Shown: positions 27,502-36,655 of the stretch, one piece after another
How the letters are laid out: each line of letters begins with the position of its first letter
Numbering within the stretch: position 1 is the stretch's first letter
Assembly: GCF_008580665.1 (NCBI RefSeq)
Contig: NZ_BKDJ01000007.1
Span: 121,345 to 185,344 of the forward strand
Direction: 5' to 3'
From: Zafaria cholistanensis
GTDB lineage: Bacteria; Actinomycetota; Actinomycetes; Actinomycetales; Micrococcaceae
Length of the DNA: 64,000 nucleotides
Made by a program: the position numbers and the translations under genes
Notes under the pieces: generated by a model
What the model saw: only the letters and a program-made list of their open reading frames with translations
Told to the model about the DNA's origin: nothing
The model's database searches: none

Positions 27502-28739
27502 GCCGCGGCCGGGATGGTGACGTGGGCGACAACGCCATGGAAGGGTTCTACCCCTCGGACGTCTACGGGTTCGCGCAGCTGCTCACCGAGGCCGAACGCT
27601 CCGCACTGACCCGGCTGCGGGCCGTTTTGGATACGCACGTGCGCCCCCTCCTGGCCGAGTATTGGGAGCGGGGCGAGTTTCCCGAGCAGATCATCGCCCC
27701 GTTCGTGGACCTGGACCTGATGGATCCGGTGGAGGTCCGCGAGGCCGGGCAGGCGCCCAGCGGTCTGTACGGGGGGTTCCGGAACTTCGAGATCGGCCGC
27801 GTCGACACCTCCACCGTCACCTGGTACAACGCCCAGGCGGGGCTGTTCCGCACCACCGTGAACCTGGGAGGAAGCGCCGGGCAGGTCGCCGAGCTGGATC
27901 CGCGGATCCGTTCCTTCGATGTCACCGGGGTCTTCGCCCTCACCGAACCCGACCACGGCTCGGACATTGCCGGGGGGCTGGCCACCACCGCCACCTTCGA
28001 ACCGGCCGCGGGCGAGGACGGGCAGGAAGGGGGCCACTGGACCATCGACGGGGCCAAGCGCTGGATCGGCGGGGCCTTCCTGGCCGACGTCCTGGCGGTC
28101 TTTGCCCGCGACACCGCCGACAACCAGGTCAAGTGCTTCCTGGTTCCGCGGGAGGCGGCCGGGGTGAAGCTGACCAAAATCGAGCGCAAAACCAGCCTGC
28201 GGATCATGCAGAACGCCGACATCGAACTGTCTGGCGTGCGGGTCCCCGAATCGGCGCGGCTGCAGAACATCAACTCGTTCGCCGACGTCGCCGGGTGCCT
28301 GCGCAACATGCGCTCGGACGTGGCCTGGATCGCCGCCGGTGGCGCGGCCGGGGCCTATGAGGCGGCGCTCAGGTACGTGCTGGAGCGCCGGCAGTTCGGC
28401 AAGCCGCTGGCGGCGTTCCAGCTCATCCAGGAGAAGCTGGCGCACATGCTCTCCAACGTCACCGCGGCCCTGGCCGTGGTGGTGCGCCTGACGCAGCAGC
28501 AGGAAGCCGGAATCTACCGGGACGAGAATTCGGCGATGGCCAAGATGTTCACCGCCCGCATGTACCGTGAGACCGCCGCCCTGGCGCGCGAGGTCTGCGG
28601 CGGTAACGGCATCCTGCTGGACCACGACGTGGCCCGGTTCCACGCCGACGCCGAGGCCGTCTACTCCTACGAGGGCACCCACGAGATCAACGCGCTGATC
28701 GTGGGGCGCTCCATCACCGGGCTCGGAGCCTTCCGCTAG
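27498..28739 (+). CDS. Acyl-CoA dehydrogenase (glutaryl-CoA dehydrogenase/ACX4-like branch)
   Basis: The 413-residue flavoprotein has FALTEPDHGSD (FAD loop), SLRIMQNADIELSGVRVP, RRQFGKPLAAFQLIQEKLA and the catalytic Glu in YSYEGTHEIN. It introduces a double bond into a short or branched acyl-CoA. The GTG start overlaps the amidohydrolase stop and has GAGGGGG upstream; ATG 27537 is a possible later start. Confidence 0.87.
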   Translation: MSRGRDGDVGDNAMEGFYPSDVYGFAQLLTEAERSALTRLRAVLDTHVRPLLAEYWERGEFPEQIIAPFVDLDLMDPVEVREAGQAPSGLYGGFRNFEIGRVDTSTVTWYNAQAGLFRTTVNLGGSAGQVAELDPRIRSFDVTGVFALTEPDHGSDIAGGLATTATFEPAAGEDGQEGGHWTIDGAKRWIGGAFLADVLAVFARDTADNQVKCFLVPREAAGVKLTKIERKTSLRIMQNADIELSGVRVPESARLQNINSFADVAGCLRNMRSDVAWIAAGGAAGAYEAALRYVLERRQFGKPLAAFQLIQEKLAHMLSNVTAALAVVVRLTQQQEAGIYRDENSAMAKMFTARMYRETAALAREVCGGNGILLDHDVARFHADAEAVYSYEGTHEINALIVGRSITGLGAFR

Positions 28740-28811
28740 CCCGGCACCCTCCGCCAGCCCGGCACTTCCCGCCAGCTGAGCACCTTCCGCCCGCCCGTGC
28801 CTTCCGGCCCG
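28740..28811. repeat. Four imperfect 18-bp tandem repeats
   Basis: Starting at the base after the acyl-CoA dehydrogenase stop, four 18-base units follow each other exactly: CCCGGCACCCTCCGCCAG, CCCGGCACTTCCCGCCAG, CTGAGCACCTTCCGCCCG and CCCGTGCCTTCCGGCCCG. The shared core is G-C-A-C/T-TCCGCC. They fill most of the gap before the MaoC gene. Confidence 0.7.
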
Positions 28812-28855
28812 GCCACAACGTCCCACACACCACACCAAGAAAGAGGACCACCCCC

Positions 28856-29311
28856 ATGAGCAACACCGTCGTCACCTTCGAAGAGCTTCCCGGTCTGGCC
28901 GGCAAGGACCTCGGCTATACCGACTACCTCGAGATCACGCAGGAACAGATCAACACCTTTGCCGACGCCACGAATGACCACCAGTGGATCCACACCGACC
29001 CCGAGCGCGCCAAGGACGGCCCCTTCGGCGCCCCAATCGCCCACGGCTTCCTGAGCCTGTCGCTGATCATCCCGCTGTGGAGCGAACTGTTCGACGTCGA
29101 GGGCGTCAAGACCAAGGTCAACTACGGGCTGGACCGCGTCCGCTTCACCAACCCCGTGAAGGTCGGCTCCAAGATCCGGATGCGCTCCACCATCGCCGAG
29201 GTCACCGAGGTCAAGGGCGGCGTGCAGATCAAGACCAGCAACACCATCGAGATCGAGGGGGAGGAACGCCCGGCCGTCGTGGCCGAGTTCCTGGCCCGCT
29301 TCTACGCCTAG
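28856..29311 (+). CDS. MaoC-like enoyl-CoA hydratase
   Basis: This 151-residue single hot-dog-fold protein has the hydratase-2 motif FADATNDHQWIHTDPERA, with the catalytic Asp and His, followed by GAPIAHGFLSLSL. It hydrates enoyl-CoA to (R)-3-hydroxyacyl-CoA, so it fits between the dehydrogenase and the SDR of this cluster. GAAAGAGGA precedes the ATG. Confidence 0.88.
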   Translation: MSNTVVTFEELPGLAGKDLGYTDYLEITQEQINTFADATNDHQWIHTDPERAKDGPFGAPIAHGFLSLSLIIPLWSELFDVEGVKTKVNYGLDRVRFTNPVKVGSKIRMRSTIAEVTEVKGGVQIKTSNTIEIEGEERPAVVAEFLARFYA

Positions 29312-29398
29312 GCACCAGGGTGCGGGGCGCGGGGCCCCGCACCCTTCCCGCAGCCCCACCCCAAACCATTGACGAGCAGCAGGAAAGGCAAGCGAAGA

Positions 29399-30928
29399 AT
29401 GCGCAACGCAGGATTGGGATCCTGGATCCACAAGCGCCGCGTCAAGTCGGCGGGCAAGACCGCCGTCATCCACGGCGACTCTGAACTGACCTACGACGTC
29501 CTTGCGGAGCGGATTGACCGCTTGTCCAATGCCCTGGCCGAACGCGGCGTCGGCAGGGGCACCCGCGTGGCCTACCTGGGCAATAACCACCCCGCCTACC
29601 TGGAGACGCTGTTCGCATGCGGGCTCCTCGGGGCCCTGTTCGTGCCCCTGAACACGCGCCTGGCCCCGCGCGAGATCCAGTACGCGCTCAACGACTCCGG
29701 GAGCACCGTGCTGGTGGGTTCCGGGCTGCTGGAGCCGCTCGCCGAGAGCGGCAGCCGCGGCACCGGCGTCGTGCGCCGCCTGGTGGTGCACGACGGCGGC
29801 GGGATGGACTCGCCCGCCGAATCCTACGAGGCCGCGCTCGCGTCCGCGCCGGCGGAGCACCGGGACATCGACGTCACGCTCGAGGACCCGGCGATCATCC
29901 TGTACACCTCCGGCACCACCGGCAACCCCAAGGGTGCGCTGCTCACCCACGGCAACATGACCTGGAACTCCATCAACGTGCTGGTCGACTACGACATCGC
30001 CAGCGACGAGGTGGCGCTGCTGATCGCGCCGATGTTCCACGTAGCGTCCCTGGGCATGGGTGCCCTGCCGACCCTGCTCAAGGGCGGCAAGCTGGTGCTG
30101 CAGGACCGCTTCGAACCCTCCGCGGTCCTGGCCGCGATCGAGCACCACCGGGTTACCAGCCTCTCGGGGGTCCCCACCACGTACCAGATGCTCGCGGAGC
30201 ACCCGTCCTGGATGTCCACCGACATCTCCTCCCTGCGCAAGCTCACCTGCGGCGGCTCCGCCGTTCCCGCTCGCGTCATGGACGCCTACGAGGAGCGCGG
30301 GCTGGCCTTCTCCGGCGGCTACGGCATGACCGAAACCGCTCCCGGGGCCACCTCCCTGCAGCAGGACCGCTCCCGCGAGAAGGCCGGGTCCGCCGGCCTG
30401 CCGCACTTCTTCACCGACATCCGCATCGTGGATGCGGCGGGCGAGCCGCAGCCGGCGGGTGCGGTGGGGGAAATCCAGATCTCCGGGCCCAACGTGATCC
30501 CCGCCTACTGGCAGCGGCCCGAGGCCACGGAGCAGTCCTTCGCCGACGGCTCGTGGTTCCGTTCCGGGGACATGGGGTACGTCGATGACGAGGGGTTCCT
30601 CTACATCTCCGACCGGCTCAAGGACATGATCATCTCCGGCGGGGAGAACATCTACCCGGCGGAGGTGGAGCAGGCCATCATGGAGCTCGACTCCGTCTCC
30701 GCGGTGGCCGTCATCGGCATCCCCGACGAAAAGTGGGGCGAGGTGCCGCGGGCGATCGTGGTTCCCGCCCAGGGCGGCGGCCTCGACGGGAACATCCTCA
30801 TCGAACACCTCTCCACGCGGTTGGCCAAGTACAAGATCCCCAAGACCGTGGTCTTCGTCGAGGACCTTCCACGCACCGCCAGCGGCAAGATCCGCAAGGC
30901 CGACCTGCGCAAGACGCACGGCGCCTAG
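29399..30928 (+). CDS. Acyl-CoA synthetase (AMP-forming ligase)
   Basis: The 509-residue adenylate-forming enzyme has P-loop YTSGTTGNPKG, GYGMTETAPG, the hinge SDRLKDMIISGGENIYP and the C-terminal catalytic Lys in PRTASGKIRK. It activates a carboxylic acid to its CoA ester, supplying the dehydrogenase and hydratase of this cluster. ATG 29399 is chosen; an in-frame TTG at 29369 gives ten more basic residues with no better ribosome site. Confidence 0.87.
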   Translation: MRNAGLGSWIHKRRVKSAGKTAVIHGDSELTYDVLAERIDRLSNALAERGVGRGTRVAYLGNNHPAYLETLFACGLLGALFVPLNTRLAPREIQYALNDSGSTVLVGSGLLEPLAESGSRGTGVVRRLVVHDGGGMDSPAESYEAALASAPAEHRDIDVTLEDPAIILYTSGTTGNPKGALLTHGNMTWNSINVLVDYDIASDEVALLIAPMFHVASLGMGALPTLLKGGKLVLQDRFEPSAVLAAIEHHRVTSLSGVPTTYQMLAEHPSWMSTDISSLRKLTCGGSAVPARVMDAYEERGLAFSGGYGMTETAPGATSLQQDRSREKAGSAGLPHFFTDIRIVDAAGEPQPAGAVGEIQISGPNVIPAYWQRPEATEQSFADGSWFRSGDMGYVDDEGFLYISDRLKDMIISGGENIYPAEVEQAIMELDSVSAVAVIGIPDEKWGEVPRAIVVPAQGGGLDGNILIEHLSTRLAKYKIPKTVVFVEDLPRTASGKIRKADLRKTHGA

Positions 30929-31034
30929 GCCGTGCGCCGGCGGCGTTCCCTGCCGGCCGGCGCGCGGTCTTCCAAATGGCCGGCTTTGGGGAGACCATGC
31001 GAGGACACCGCTGGAACGACCTGTTGGAGGAGTC

Positions 31035-31544
31035 ATGGAAGAGCTGTCGGCGCACATGCGGTCCAAGCGGCCGCGGACGGTCTTGGCCGGTCCCTACGGA
31101 CATCCCTTCCATGCCGTGATGGTCACGGTTCCCATCGGTGCCTGGGTCTCGAGCTTCGTCTTCGACGTGGCGGCGCTTCTGTCCGATGATCCCGGCGTTT
31201 TTGGCCGCGGAGCCCTCTGGCTGATCGGGATCGGCATCATCGGGGCGCTGGGTGCGGCAGTGCTGGGACTGCACGACCTTTCGCTCCTGCAGCGCGGCAC
31301 GAAGGCGCGCCGCACGGGGCTGGTCCACATGGCGCTCAACCTCGTCGCCGTCGCCCTGTTTGCCGTGGGATTCTTCGTGCGCCTGGATGCGGTCCGGGAC
31401 CAGGAGTTCAGCGTCTTCGCGTTCATCCTGAGCATCGTGGCTCTCGGCCTGATCGGCGCTTCCGGGTGGCTGGGCGGCAAACTCGCCTACCACTACGGCG
31501 TCCGGGTGGCCGACGAGGAAACGCAGCGCGAAGGGTTCCGCTAG
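31035..31544 (+). CDS. DUF2231 membrane protein
   Basis: This 169-residue protein has four hydrophobic segments and an N-terminal motif GPYGHPFHAVMVTVPIGAW typical of DUF2231. The conserved His residues in the first segment suggest heme or metal binding in the family, but function is unknown. GGAGGAG lies just upstream of the ATG. It follows the ligase gene but is separated by about 100 bases, so co-transcription is uncertain. Confidence 0.75.
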   Translation: MEELSAHMRSKRPRTVLAGPYGHPFHAVMVTVPIGAWVSSFVFDVAALLSDDPGVFGRGALWLIGIGIIGALGAAVLGLHDLSLLQRGTKARRTGLVHMALNLVAVALFAVGFFVRLDAVRDQEFSVFAFILSIVALGLIGASGWLGGKLAYHYGVRVADEETQREGFR

Positions 31545-31572
31545 CCGCGGACGGCAGTTGCGGTCCGGGGCT

Positions 31573-32481
31573 TTACCGGTGCCTCCTGCGCCATCCCCCC
31601 GTCACGGCATTGCTGGGGGGATCGGGCGCGAAGAGTGTCCCGTCGTGGGGTTCGACGCGGCCCTTGCGCAGAGCCAGGGCGTTCATGGTGGGGACAATGA
31701 AGCGGTCGTACAGTCCGGCCATGTGCGCATGGACGGGGATGAGGCTTCCCTGGACCTTGCCCACCACGGCGACCCGCTGGGGACGTTCCACCAGGCGCAC
31801 GATCGTCCGTGCGACGCGGACGGGCGAAACCACCGGCGGCAGCGGATGCACCCGCCGGCCGGTGTGGTTCGCGGCGTGCTGGTAGATCGGGGTATCGGCC
31901 GTGGCCGGCAGGACCAGGCAAAGGTTGATCTCTTTGGCGTCGGCCAGTTCCTGGCGTACCGCCTCCGCAAAGCCGAGCAGCGCGTGCTTGCTGGCTATGT
32001 AGGCGGAGACATACGGGGAGGAGACCTTGGAGTAGACCGATCCGACCAGTACCAGCGTCCCGGCGCCCCGTGCCCTGAAATGGGGCAGGACGGCCCGCAC
32101 GCCGTAGGTCTGGCCCATCAGGTTGGTCTCGATGATCTGCCGGAACACCTCCGCCGGGGTGTGCTCGAAGGCCCCGTATCCGAAGACGGAGGCGTTCCCC
32201 ACCCACACGTCGATGCCCCCGAACTCCGCGATGGCGGCCCTGACCAGCGCCTGCACCTGCTCTTCGTCGGTGACGTCGGTGGGGACGGCCAGCGCCTCGG
32301 CGCCCAGGCGGCGGCACTCCGCCACCGCCTCGTCCAGGCTCGACGCGCTGCGCGCCGCCAGGACAAGGCGGGCGCCCTGCCGGGCGAATGCGTGGGCCGT
32401 TACCCGCCCGATGCCGCTGGAGGCCCCCGTGATGACGACGACGCCGGACGGAGGAGGGCCGGCCTTCCTGAGGTTTCTCAT
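31573..32481 (-). CDS. Short-chain dehydrogenase/reductase
   Basis: The 302-residue SDR has TGASSGIGRV, the active site YIASK and a C-terminal extension (AGLYDRFIVPTMN) seen in a group of membrane-associated-looking SDRs. It is convergent with the DUF2231 gene and stands alone; no pathway link is visible. Confidence 0.82.
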   Translation of the reverse strand: MRNLRKAGPPPSGVVVITGASSGIGRVTAHAFARQGARLVLAARSASSLDEAVAECRRLGAEALAVPTDVTDEEQVQALVRAAIAEFGGIDVWVGNASVFGYGAFEHTPAEVFRQIIETNLMGQTYGVRAVLPHFRARGAGTLVLVGSVYSKVSSPYVSAYIASKHALLGFAEAVRQELADAKEINLCLVLPATADTPIYQHAANHTGRRVHPLPPVVSPVRVARTIVRLVERPQRVAVVGKVQGSLIPVHAHMAGLYDRFIVPTMNALALRKGRVEPHDGTLFAPDPPSNAVTGGWRRRHR

Positions 32482-32705
32482 GGCCCTGTGTTCCCGGGAC
32501 AGGTTGGGGATCCGGCACGGTTGGTCAAGGGGATCGCCTCCGGCGCTGCGATGGATGCCTGTGGGCGTTCAGCATAGGTCCCCGCGCCTCCGAAGCATAG
32601 CTTCGGGCCTTTGCCGCTGGCCCTGGGACCCCCGCTTCCGACGCTGATTCCGCGCGCCTCCAGCCGACTGTGCCTCCAGCGGATCCTCCGCCGGCAGGGG
32701 CCGGC

Positions 32706-33452
32706 CTAGTCGGGGGGAATTTCGCCGAGCCCGCGGGAGATGCCGCGTGCCGCGGTGCGCAGGGCCATGACTGCGGGGCGCAGCAGGTTCGATCCGCGCG
32801 GGACCACCACGGCCAGGACCGCCAGCGCGTGCCCGCGCCGGTCCAGCACCGGCACCGAGACGCCGGTGGTGTCAGTGTCGATGAATCCCTCCAGGGACGC
32901 GTACCCGGTCCGCCGGATGTGCGCCAGCTCGCGGCGCAGGTCCGGGTGGGCCGAACGCATCCTCTCCCCGTGCCGTTCCAGGTACCCCTCCAGGGCCGGG
33001 GCGGGGGAAAAGGCCAGCAGGGCCAGTCCCATCGAGGTCAGGTGGACCGGCATGCGCCCGGCCACATACGCCTGGTTGGCCACGGATCCGGGCCGGGACA
33101 GTCGCTCAAGCACCAGCACCTCGTCGTCGTGCAGCACGGCCAGTTGGGTGTTCTGCCGCACCACCTGGTTGACGTCCTCCATGAACGGCATCGCCACCCG
33201 CCTGAGGTCCAGCGTGGACGAGGCCCGGTTGGCCAGTTCCCACAGCCGCAGGCCCAGCCGGACCTCGCCGCCCTCGCGCGCCAGCAGCCCGTGCCGGAGC
33301 AGCTCCTCCACCAGCCGGTAGGCGCTGGCCCGGGGCACGTCGGCGCGCCGGGCCAGCGCGCTGACCGTGAGCGAGGGCGTGCCTGCGTCGAACGCATCCA
33401 GGATCCTCACCAGCCGGTCCAGCACGGAGTCGCCGGAGGGGGAATTGGCCAC
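32706..33452 (-). CDS. IclR-family transcriptional regulator
   Basis: This 248-residue protein has an N-terminal winged helix (LTVSALARRADVPRASAYRLVEELL) and an effector domain ending in the IclR-like VSVPVLDRRGHALAVLAVVVPR. It lies two bases downstream of the hydroxyisobutyryl-CoA hydrolase-like gene on the same strand and is probably co-transcribed with it, divergently from pcaF. It may control that gene or the pca operon. Confidence 0.87.
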   Translation of the reverse strand: MANSPSGDSVLDRLVRILDAFDAGTPSLTVSALARRADVPRASAYRLVEELLRHGLLAREGGEVRLGLRLWELANRASSTLDLRRVAMPFMEDVNQVVRQNTQLAVLHDDEVLVLERLSRPGSVANQAYVAGRMPVHLTSMGLALLAFSPAPALEGYLERHGERMRSAHPDLRRELAHIRRTGYASLEGFIDTDTTGVSVPVLDRRGHALAVLAVVVPRGSNLLRPAVMALRTAARGISRGLGEIPPD

Positions 33453-33454
33453 GG

Positions 33455-34498
33455 CTACCCCACGGAGGCCGCGACCGCGGCAACAGTGGCGGGGTCCAGT
33501 TCCGCGAGGGTGGCCGGGGACCAGTGCGGGTCGCGGTCCTTGTCGATCACCTGGGCGCGGATACCCTCGGCCAGGTCCGGGTGCCCCAGCAGGAACTCGG
33601 CGATGCGGTGCTCACGCTCGAACGCGGCGCGCAGGTCGTCTTCGGCGCGGGCGGCACGGATGGCGCGCAGCGCGGTTTCGACCGCAAGCGGTGAGTTGGC
33701 CCGGATCGCCGCGGCCGCCTCGGCCGCGCCGGGGTAGGGGGAGGCCTCCAGTGCGGCCAGGATCTCCGCGGCCGTTCCGTGGGCGTACGCGGCGTCGATC
33801 CAGCCCCGCGCGGCCGCGGCGGGGGCGGACGACGCCGGGGCGGGGGTGCCGTGGAGGATCTCCAGCCCGGTGGCGATCTCTTCCCCGGAAAGCCCGGCGA
33901 AGTCCGGCAGCGTGGCCAGGATCTCCTCCAGCGCTTCCGGGGCGGCGCAGAAGTCCGCGAAGCCGGCATGGATGGCATCCCCGGCGCCCATGCTGGCGGC
34001 GGTCAGCCCGAAGTGCTCGCCGAGCCTCCCCGGGGCGCGGCCGAGCAGGTGGGTGCCGCCGACGTCGGGGGAGTAGCCGATGCGGGTCTCCGGCATCCCG
34101 ACCTGCGACCGCGGGGTCACGATGCGCACCGCCGCGTGCCCGGCCAGGCCGACTCCGCCACCCATGCACAGCCCGTCCATGAAGGCCACAACGGGCTTGG
34201 GGTAGGTGGCAATGGCCAGGTCCAGGGCGAACTCGTCGGCGAGGAAGTCCAGGAAGTCCTGGGGCCGGCCCGCGGTAATCGACGCGTGGAAGCCGCGGAT
34301 GTCCCCGCCGGCGCAGAAGCCGCGCTCGCCGGCCCCCCGCAGCACCACGATTTGCACCGTGCGGTCCTCGCGCCACCCGGCCAGGGTGGCGGCGATGGCC
34401 TTGACCATGCCGCGGGTGAGCGCGTTGATCTTTTCCGGCCTGTTCAGCGTGATGATGCCGAGCCCGTCCCCGGTCCCGGTGATGACATGCTCGTCCAT
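33455..34498 (-). CDS. Enoyl-CoA hydratase/isomerase family, 3-hydroxyisobutyryl-CoA hydrolase-like
   Basis: The 347-residue protein has the crotonase oxyanion segments ERGFCAGGDIRGFH and DGLCMGGGVGLAGHA, then PETRIGYSPDVGGTHLL. The length and the extended C-terminal part (EDDLRAAFEREHRIAEFLLGHPDLAEGIRA) fit 3-hydroxyisobutyryl-CoA hydrolases of valine catabolism rather than short hydratases. A role on a related CoA ester of the neighbouring cluster is possible. Confidence 0.82.
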   Translation of the reverse strand: MDEHVITGTGDGLGIITLNRPEKINALTRGMVKAIAATLAGWREDRTVQIVVLRGAGERGFCAGGDIRGFHASITAGRPQDFLDFLADEFALDLAIATYPKPVVAFMDGLCMGGGVGLAGHAAVRIVTPRSQVGMPETRIGYSPDVGGTHLLGRAPGRLGEHFGLTAASMGAGDAIHAGFADFCAAPEALEEILATLPDFAGLSGEEIATGLEILHGTPAPASSAPAAAARGWIDAAYAHGTAAEILAALEASPYPGAAEAAAAIRANSPLAVETALRAIRAARAEDDLRAAFEREHRIAEFLLGHPDLAEGIRAQVIDKDRDPHWSPATLAELDPATVAAVAASVG

Positions 34499-34703
34499 GC
34501 GCGTCCCTGGTGTCCTTCCGTGGTCCTGCCTGCCTGCCTGCCCCGTTCGGCGCGCCGGGCCTTTCGCGCCGGCGTGCTGGCTATGACGCTACCGGATTCG
34601 GCCCGATGGGGCCGGGCGGGGCGGCGCTGCCGCAGCGGACCCAGCGGACGGGGGCCTTGCCCGCGGGCCCTCCACTCCTTTAGAGTTCATTAGGCGCACA
34701 AGA

Positions 34704-34718
34704 GTTCACAATGTGAAC
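34704..34718. promoter_or_regulatory. Palindrome GTTCACAATGTGAAC, candidate IclR operator before pcaF
   Basis: This is a perfect 7+1+7 palindrome, 26 bases before the pcaF start. AGAGTTCA at 34682-34689 repeats the left half (34701-34708) at a 19-base shift. IclR regulators of beta-ketoadipate genes bind such paired or palindromic sites, and IclR genes lie both left (32706) and right (37440). Confidence 0.55.
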
Positions 34719-34744
34719 ATCCGATGACGAAGGCAGGAACCCCA

Positions 34745-35953
34745 ATGCAGCAGGCCTATCTGTACGACGCCGTTCGCACCCCCTTCGGGAAGATTGGCGG
34801 GGCCCTCGCGGGACACCGCCCGGACGACCTCGCAGCCCTGGTCGTCAAGGCCATGGTCGAGCGGGCCCCGGGCCTGGACCCGGAGGCCATCGACGAGGTC
34901 GTCTTCGGCAACGCCAACGGCGCCGGCGAGGAAAACCGCAACGTCGCCCGCATGGCCACGCTGCTGGCCGGCCTGCCGACTTCCATCCCCGGCACCACCG
35001 TCAACCGCCTCTGCGGCTCCTCGCTGGACGCCGCGATCGCCGCCTCCCGCCAAATTGAGGTGGGCGAGGCCGACCTCATGCTTGTCGGCGGCGTGGAGTC
35101 GATGTCCCGCGCCCCCTGGGTCCTGCCCAAGACCGAGCGCCCTTTCCCGATGAGCAACCTGGAGCTCGCCAACACCACGCTGGGCTGGCGCCTGGTGAAC
35201 CCCCAGATGCCCGCCGGGTGGACCGTCTCCCTTGGTGAGGCCACCGAGCAGCTGCGCGAAAAGCACAACATTTCCCGCGAGGCCCAGGACCAGTTCTCCG
35301 CCCGCTCCCACCAGCTCGCCGCCAAGGCATGGGACGAGGGCAAGTACGGCACCCTGGTCGTCCCCGTGCCCCCGAACACCAAAAAGGGCGTCGAGTTCAC
35401 CCGCGACGAAACCGTCCGCCCCGACTCCACCGCCGAGACCCTGGCCGGCCTGCGCACCGTCTTCCGCACCGGCGGGAACGCCACCGTCACCGCCGGCAAC
35501 GCCTCCCCGATGAACGATGGCGCCTCCGCCGCCTGGCTGGGCTCCGAGAAGGCCGCCCGCCTGCTGGGCGTCGAGCCGATCGCGCGGATCGCCGGCCGCG
35601 CCACCGCCGCCAACGAGCCCCAGTTCTTTGGCGAGGCTCCCGTGGAGGCCGCCAACCTCGCGCTCAAGCGCGCCGGGATCGGCTGGGAGGACGTTGCCGC
35701 CGTCGAACTGAACGAAGCCTTCGCCGCGCAGGCCATCGCCTGCCTGAACCAGTGGGGGATCGAGCAGGACATCGTCAACGCCTGGGGCGGGGCCATCGCG
35801 ATCGGCCACCCGCTCGGCGCCTCCGGCCTGCGCGTGCTCGGCACGCTGGCCCGCCGGCTCCAGGACTCCGGCGAGCGCTGGGGCGTCGCGGCCCTCTGCA
35901 TCGGCGTCGGCCAGGGCATCGCCGTCGTGCTCGAGAACACCGACGCCCGCTAA
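34745..35953 (+). CDS. pcaF: 3-oxoadipyl-CoA/acetyl-CoA thiolase
   Basis: This 402-residue thiolase has active-site Cys in NRLCGSSLDA (the PcaF-like form), His in NEAFAAQAIA and a second catalytic Cys region in AALCIGVGQGIA. Followed directly by two CoA-transferase subunits and an IclR gene, it fits beta-ketoadipyl-CoA thiolase, yielding succinyl-CoA and acetyl-CoA. ATG 34745 has a better ribosome site than ATG 34724. A general acetyl-CoA acetyltransferase is the alternative. Confidence 0.85.
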   Translation: MQQAYLYDAVRTPFGKIGGALAGHRPDDLAALVVKAMVERAPGLDPEAIDEVVFGNANGAGEENRNVARMATLLAGLPTSIPGTTVNRLCGSSLDAAIAASRQIEVGEADLMLVGGVESMSRAPWVLPKTERPFPMSNLELANTTLGWRLVNPQMPAGWTVSLGEATEQLREKHNISREAQDQFSARSHQLAAKAWDEGKYGTLVVPVPPNTKKGVEFTRDETVRPDSTAETLAGLRTVFRTGGNATVTAGNASPMNDGASAAWLGSEKAARLLGVEPIARIAGRATAANEPQFFGEAPVEAANLALKRAGIGWEDVAAVELNEAFAAQAIACLNQWGIEQDIVNAWGGAIAIGHPLGASGLRVLGTLARRLQDSGERWGVAALCIGVGQGIAVVLENTDAR

Positions 35954-35980
35954 AGACCACCACAGGAAGAAGGAAGACCC

Positions 35981-36655
35981 ATGGCACCACGCTTTGCGGC
36001 CTCCGCCGCGGACGCCGTCTCCGGCATCCGCGACGGGGCCACCGTGCTCATCGGCGGCTTCGGCAACGCCGGCCAGCCGATGGAACTGATCGACGCGCTG
36101 ATGGATTGCGGCGCCACCGACCTGACGGTCGTGAACAACAACGCGGGCCAGGCCGATGCCGGGCTGGCGCTGCTCATCAAGGAACGCCGCGTGAAGAAGA
36201 TCATCTGTTCCTTCCCGCGCCAGTCCGACTCCTGGCACTTCGATGAGGCCTACCGGGCCGGGGAGATCGAGCTGGAACTGGTCCCGCAGGGCAACCTGGC
36301 CGAACGCCTGCGCGCCGCCGGAGCCGGCATCGGGGGGTTCTTCACCCCCACCGGCTACGGCACCCTGCTGGCCGAGGGCAAGGAAACCCGGGTCATCGAC
36401 GGCAAGGGCTATGTCCTGGAGTCCCCGATCCACGCCGACTTCGCCCTGGTCAAGGCGCTGCGCGCGGACCGCACCGGAAACCTGGTCTACCGCAAGACCG
36501 CCCGGAACTTCGGCCCGATCATGGCCGCCGCCGCCAAGCACGCCATCGTGCAGGTCTCCGAAGTCGTGGAAACCGGGGGCATTGACCCGGAGGCCGTGGT
36601 GACCCCGGGCATCTACGTGGACACCGTCGTCGAAATCGGAGGAACCAACCGATGA
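35981..36655 (+). CDS. pcaI: 3-oxoadipate CoA-transferase subunit A
   Basis: The 224-residue subunit has the CoA-transferase alpha signature VLIGGFGNAGQPMELIDAL and GGFFTPTGYGTLLAEGKE. With PcaJ it moves CoA from succinyl-CoA to 3-oxoadipate, making the thiolase substrate. AGGAAGAAGGA precedes the ATG. Its stop overlaps the subunit B start (ATGA). Confidence 0.87.
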   Translation: MAPRFAASAADAVSGIRDGATVLIGGFGNAGQPMELIDALMDCGATDLTVVNNNAGQADAGLALLIKERRVKKIICSFPRQSDSWHFDEAYRAGEIELELVPQGNLAERLRAAGAGIGGFFTPTGYGTLLAEGKETRVIDGKGYVLESPIHADFALVKALRADRTGNLVYRKTARNFGPIMAAAAKHAIVQVSEVVETGGIDPEAVVTPGIYVDTVVEIGGTNR

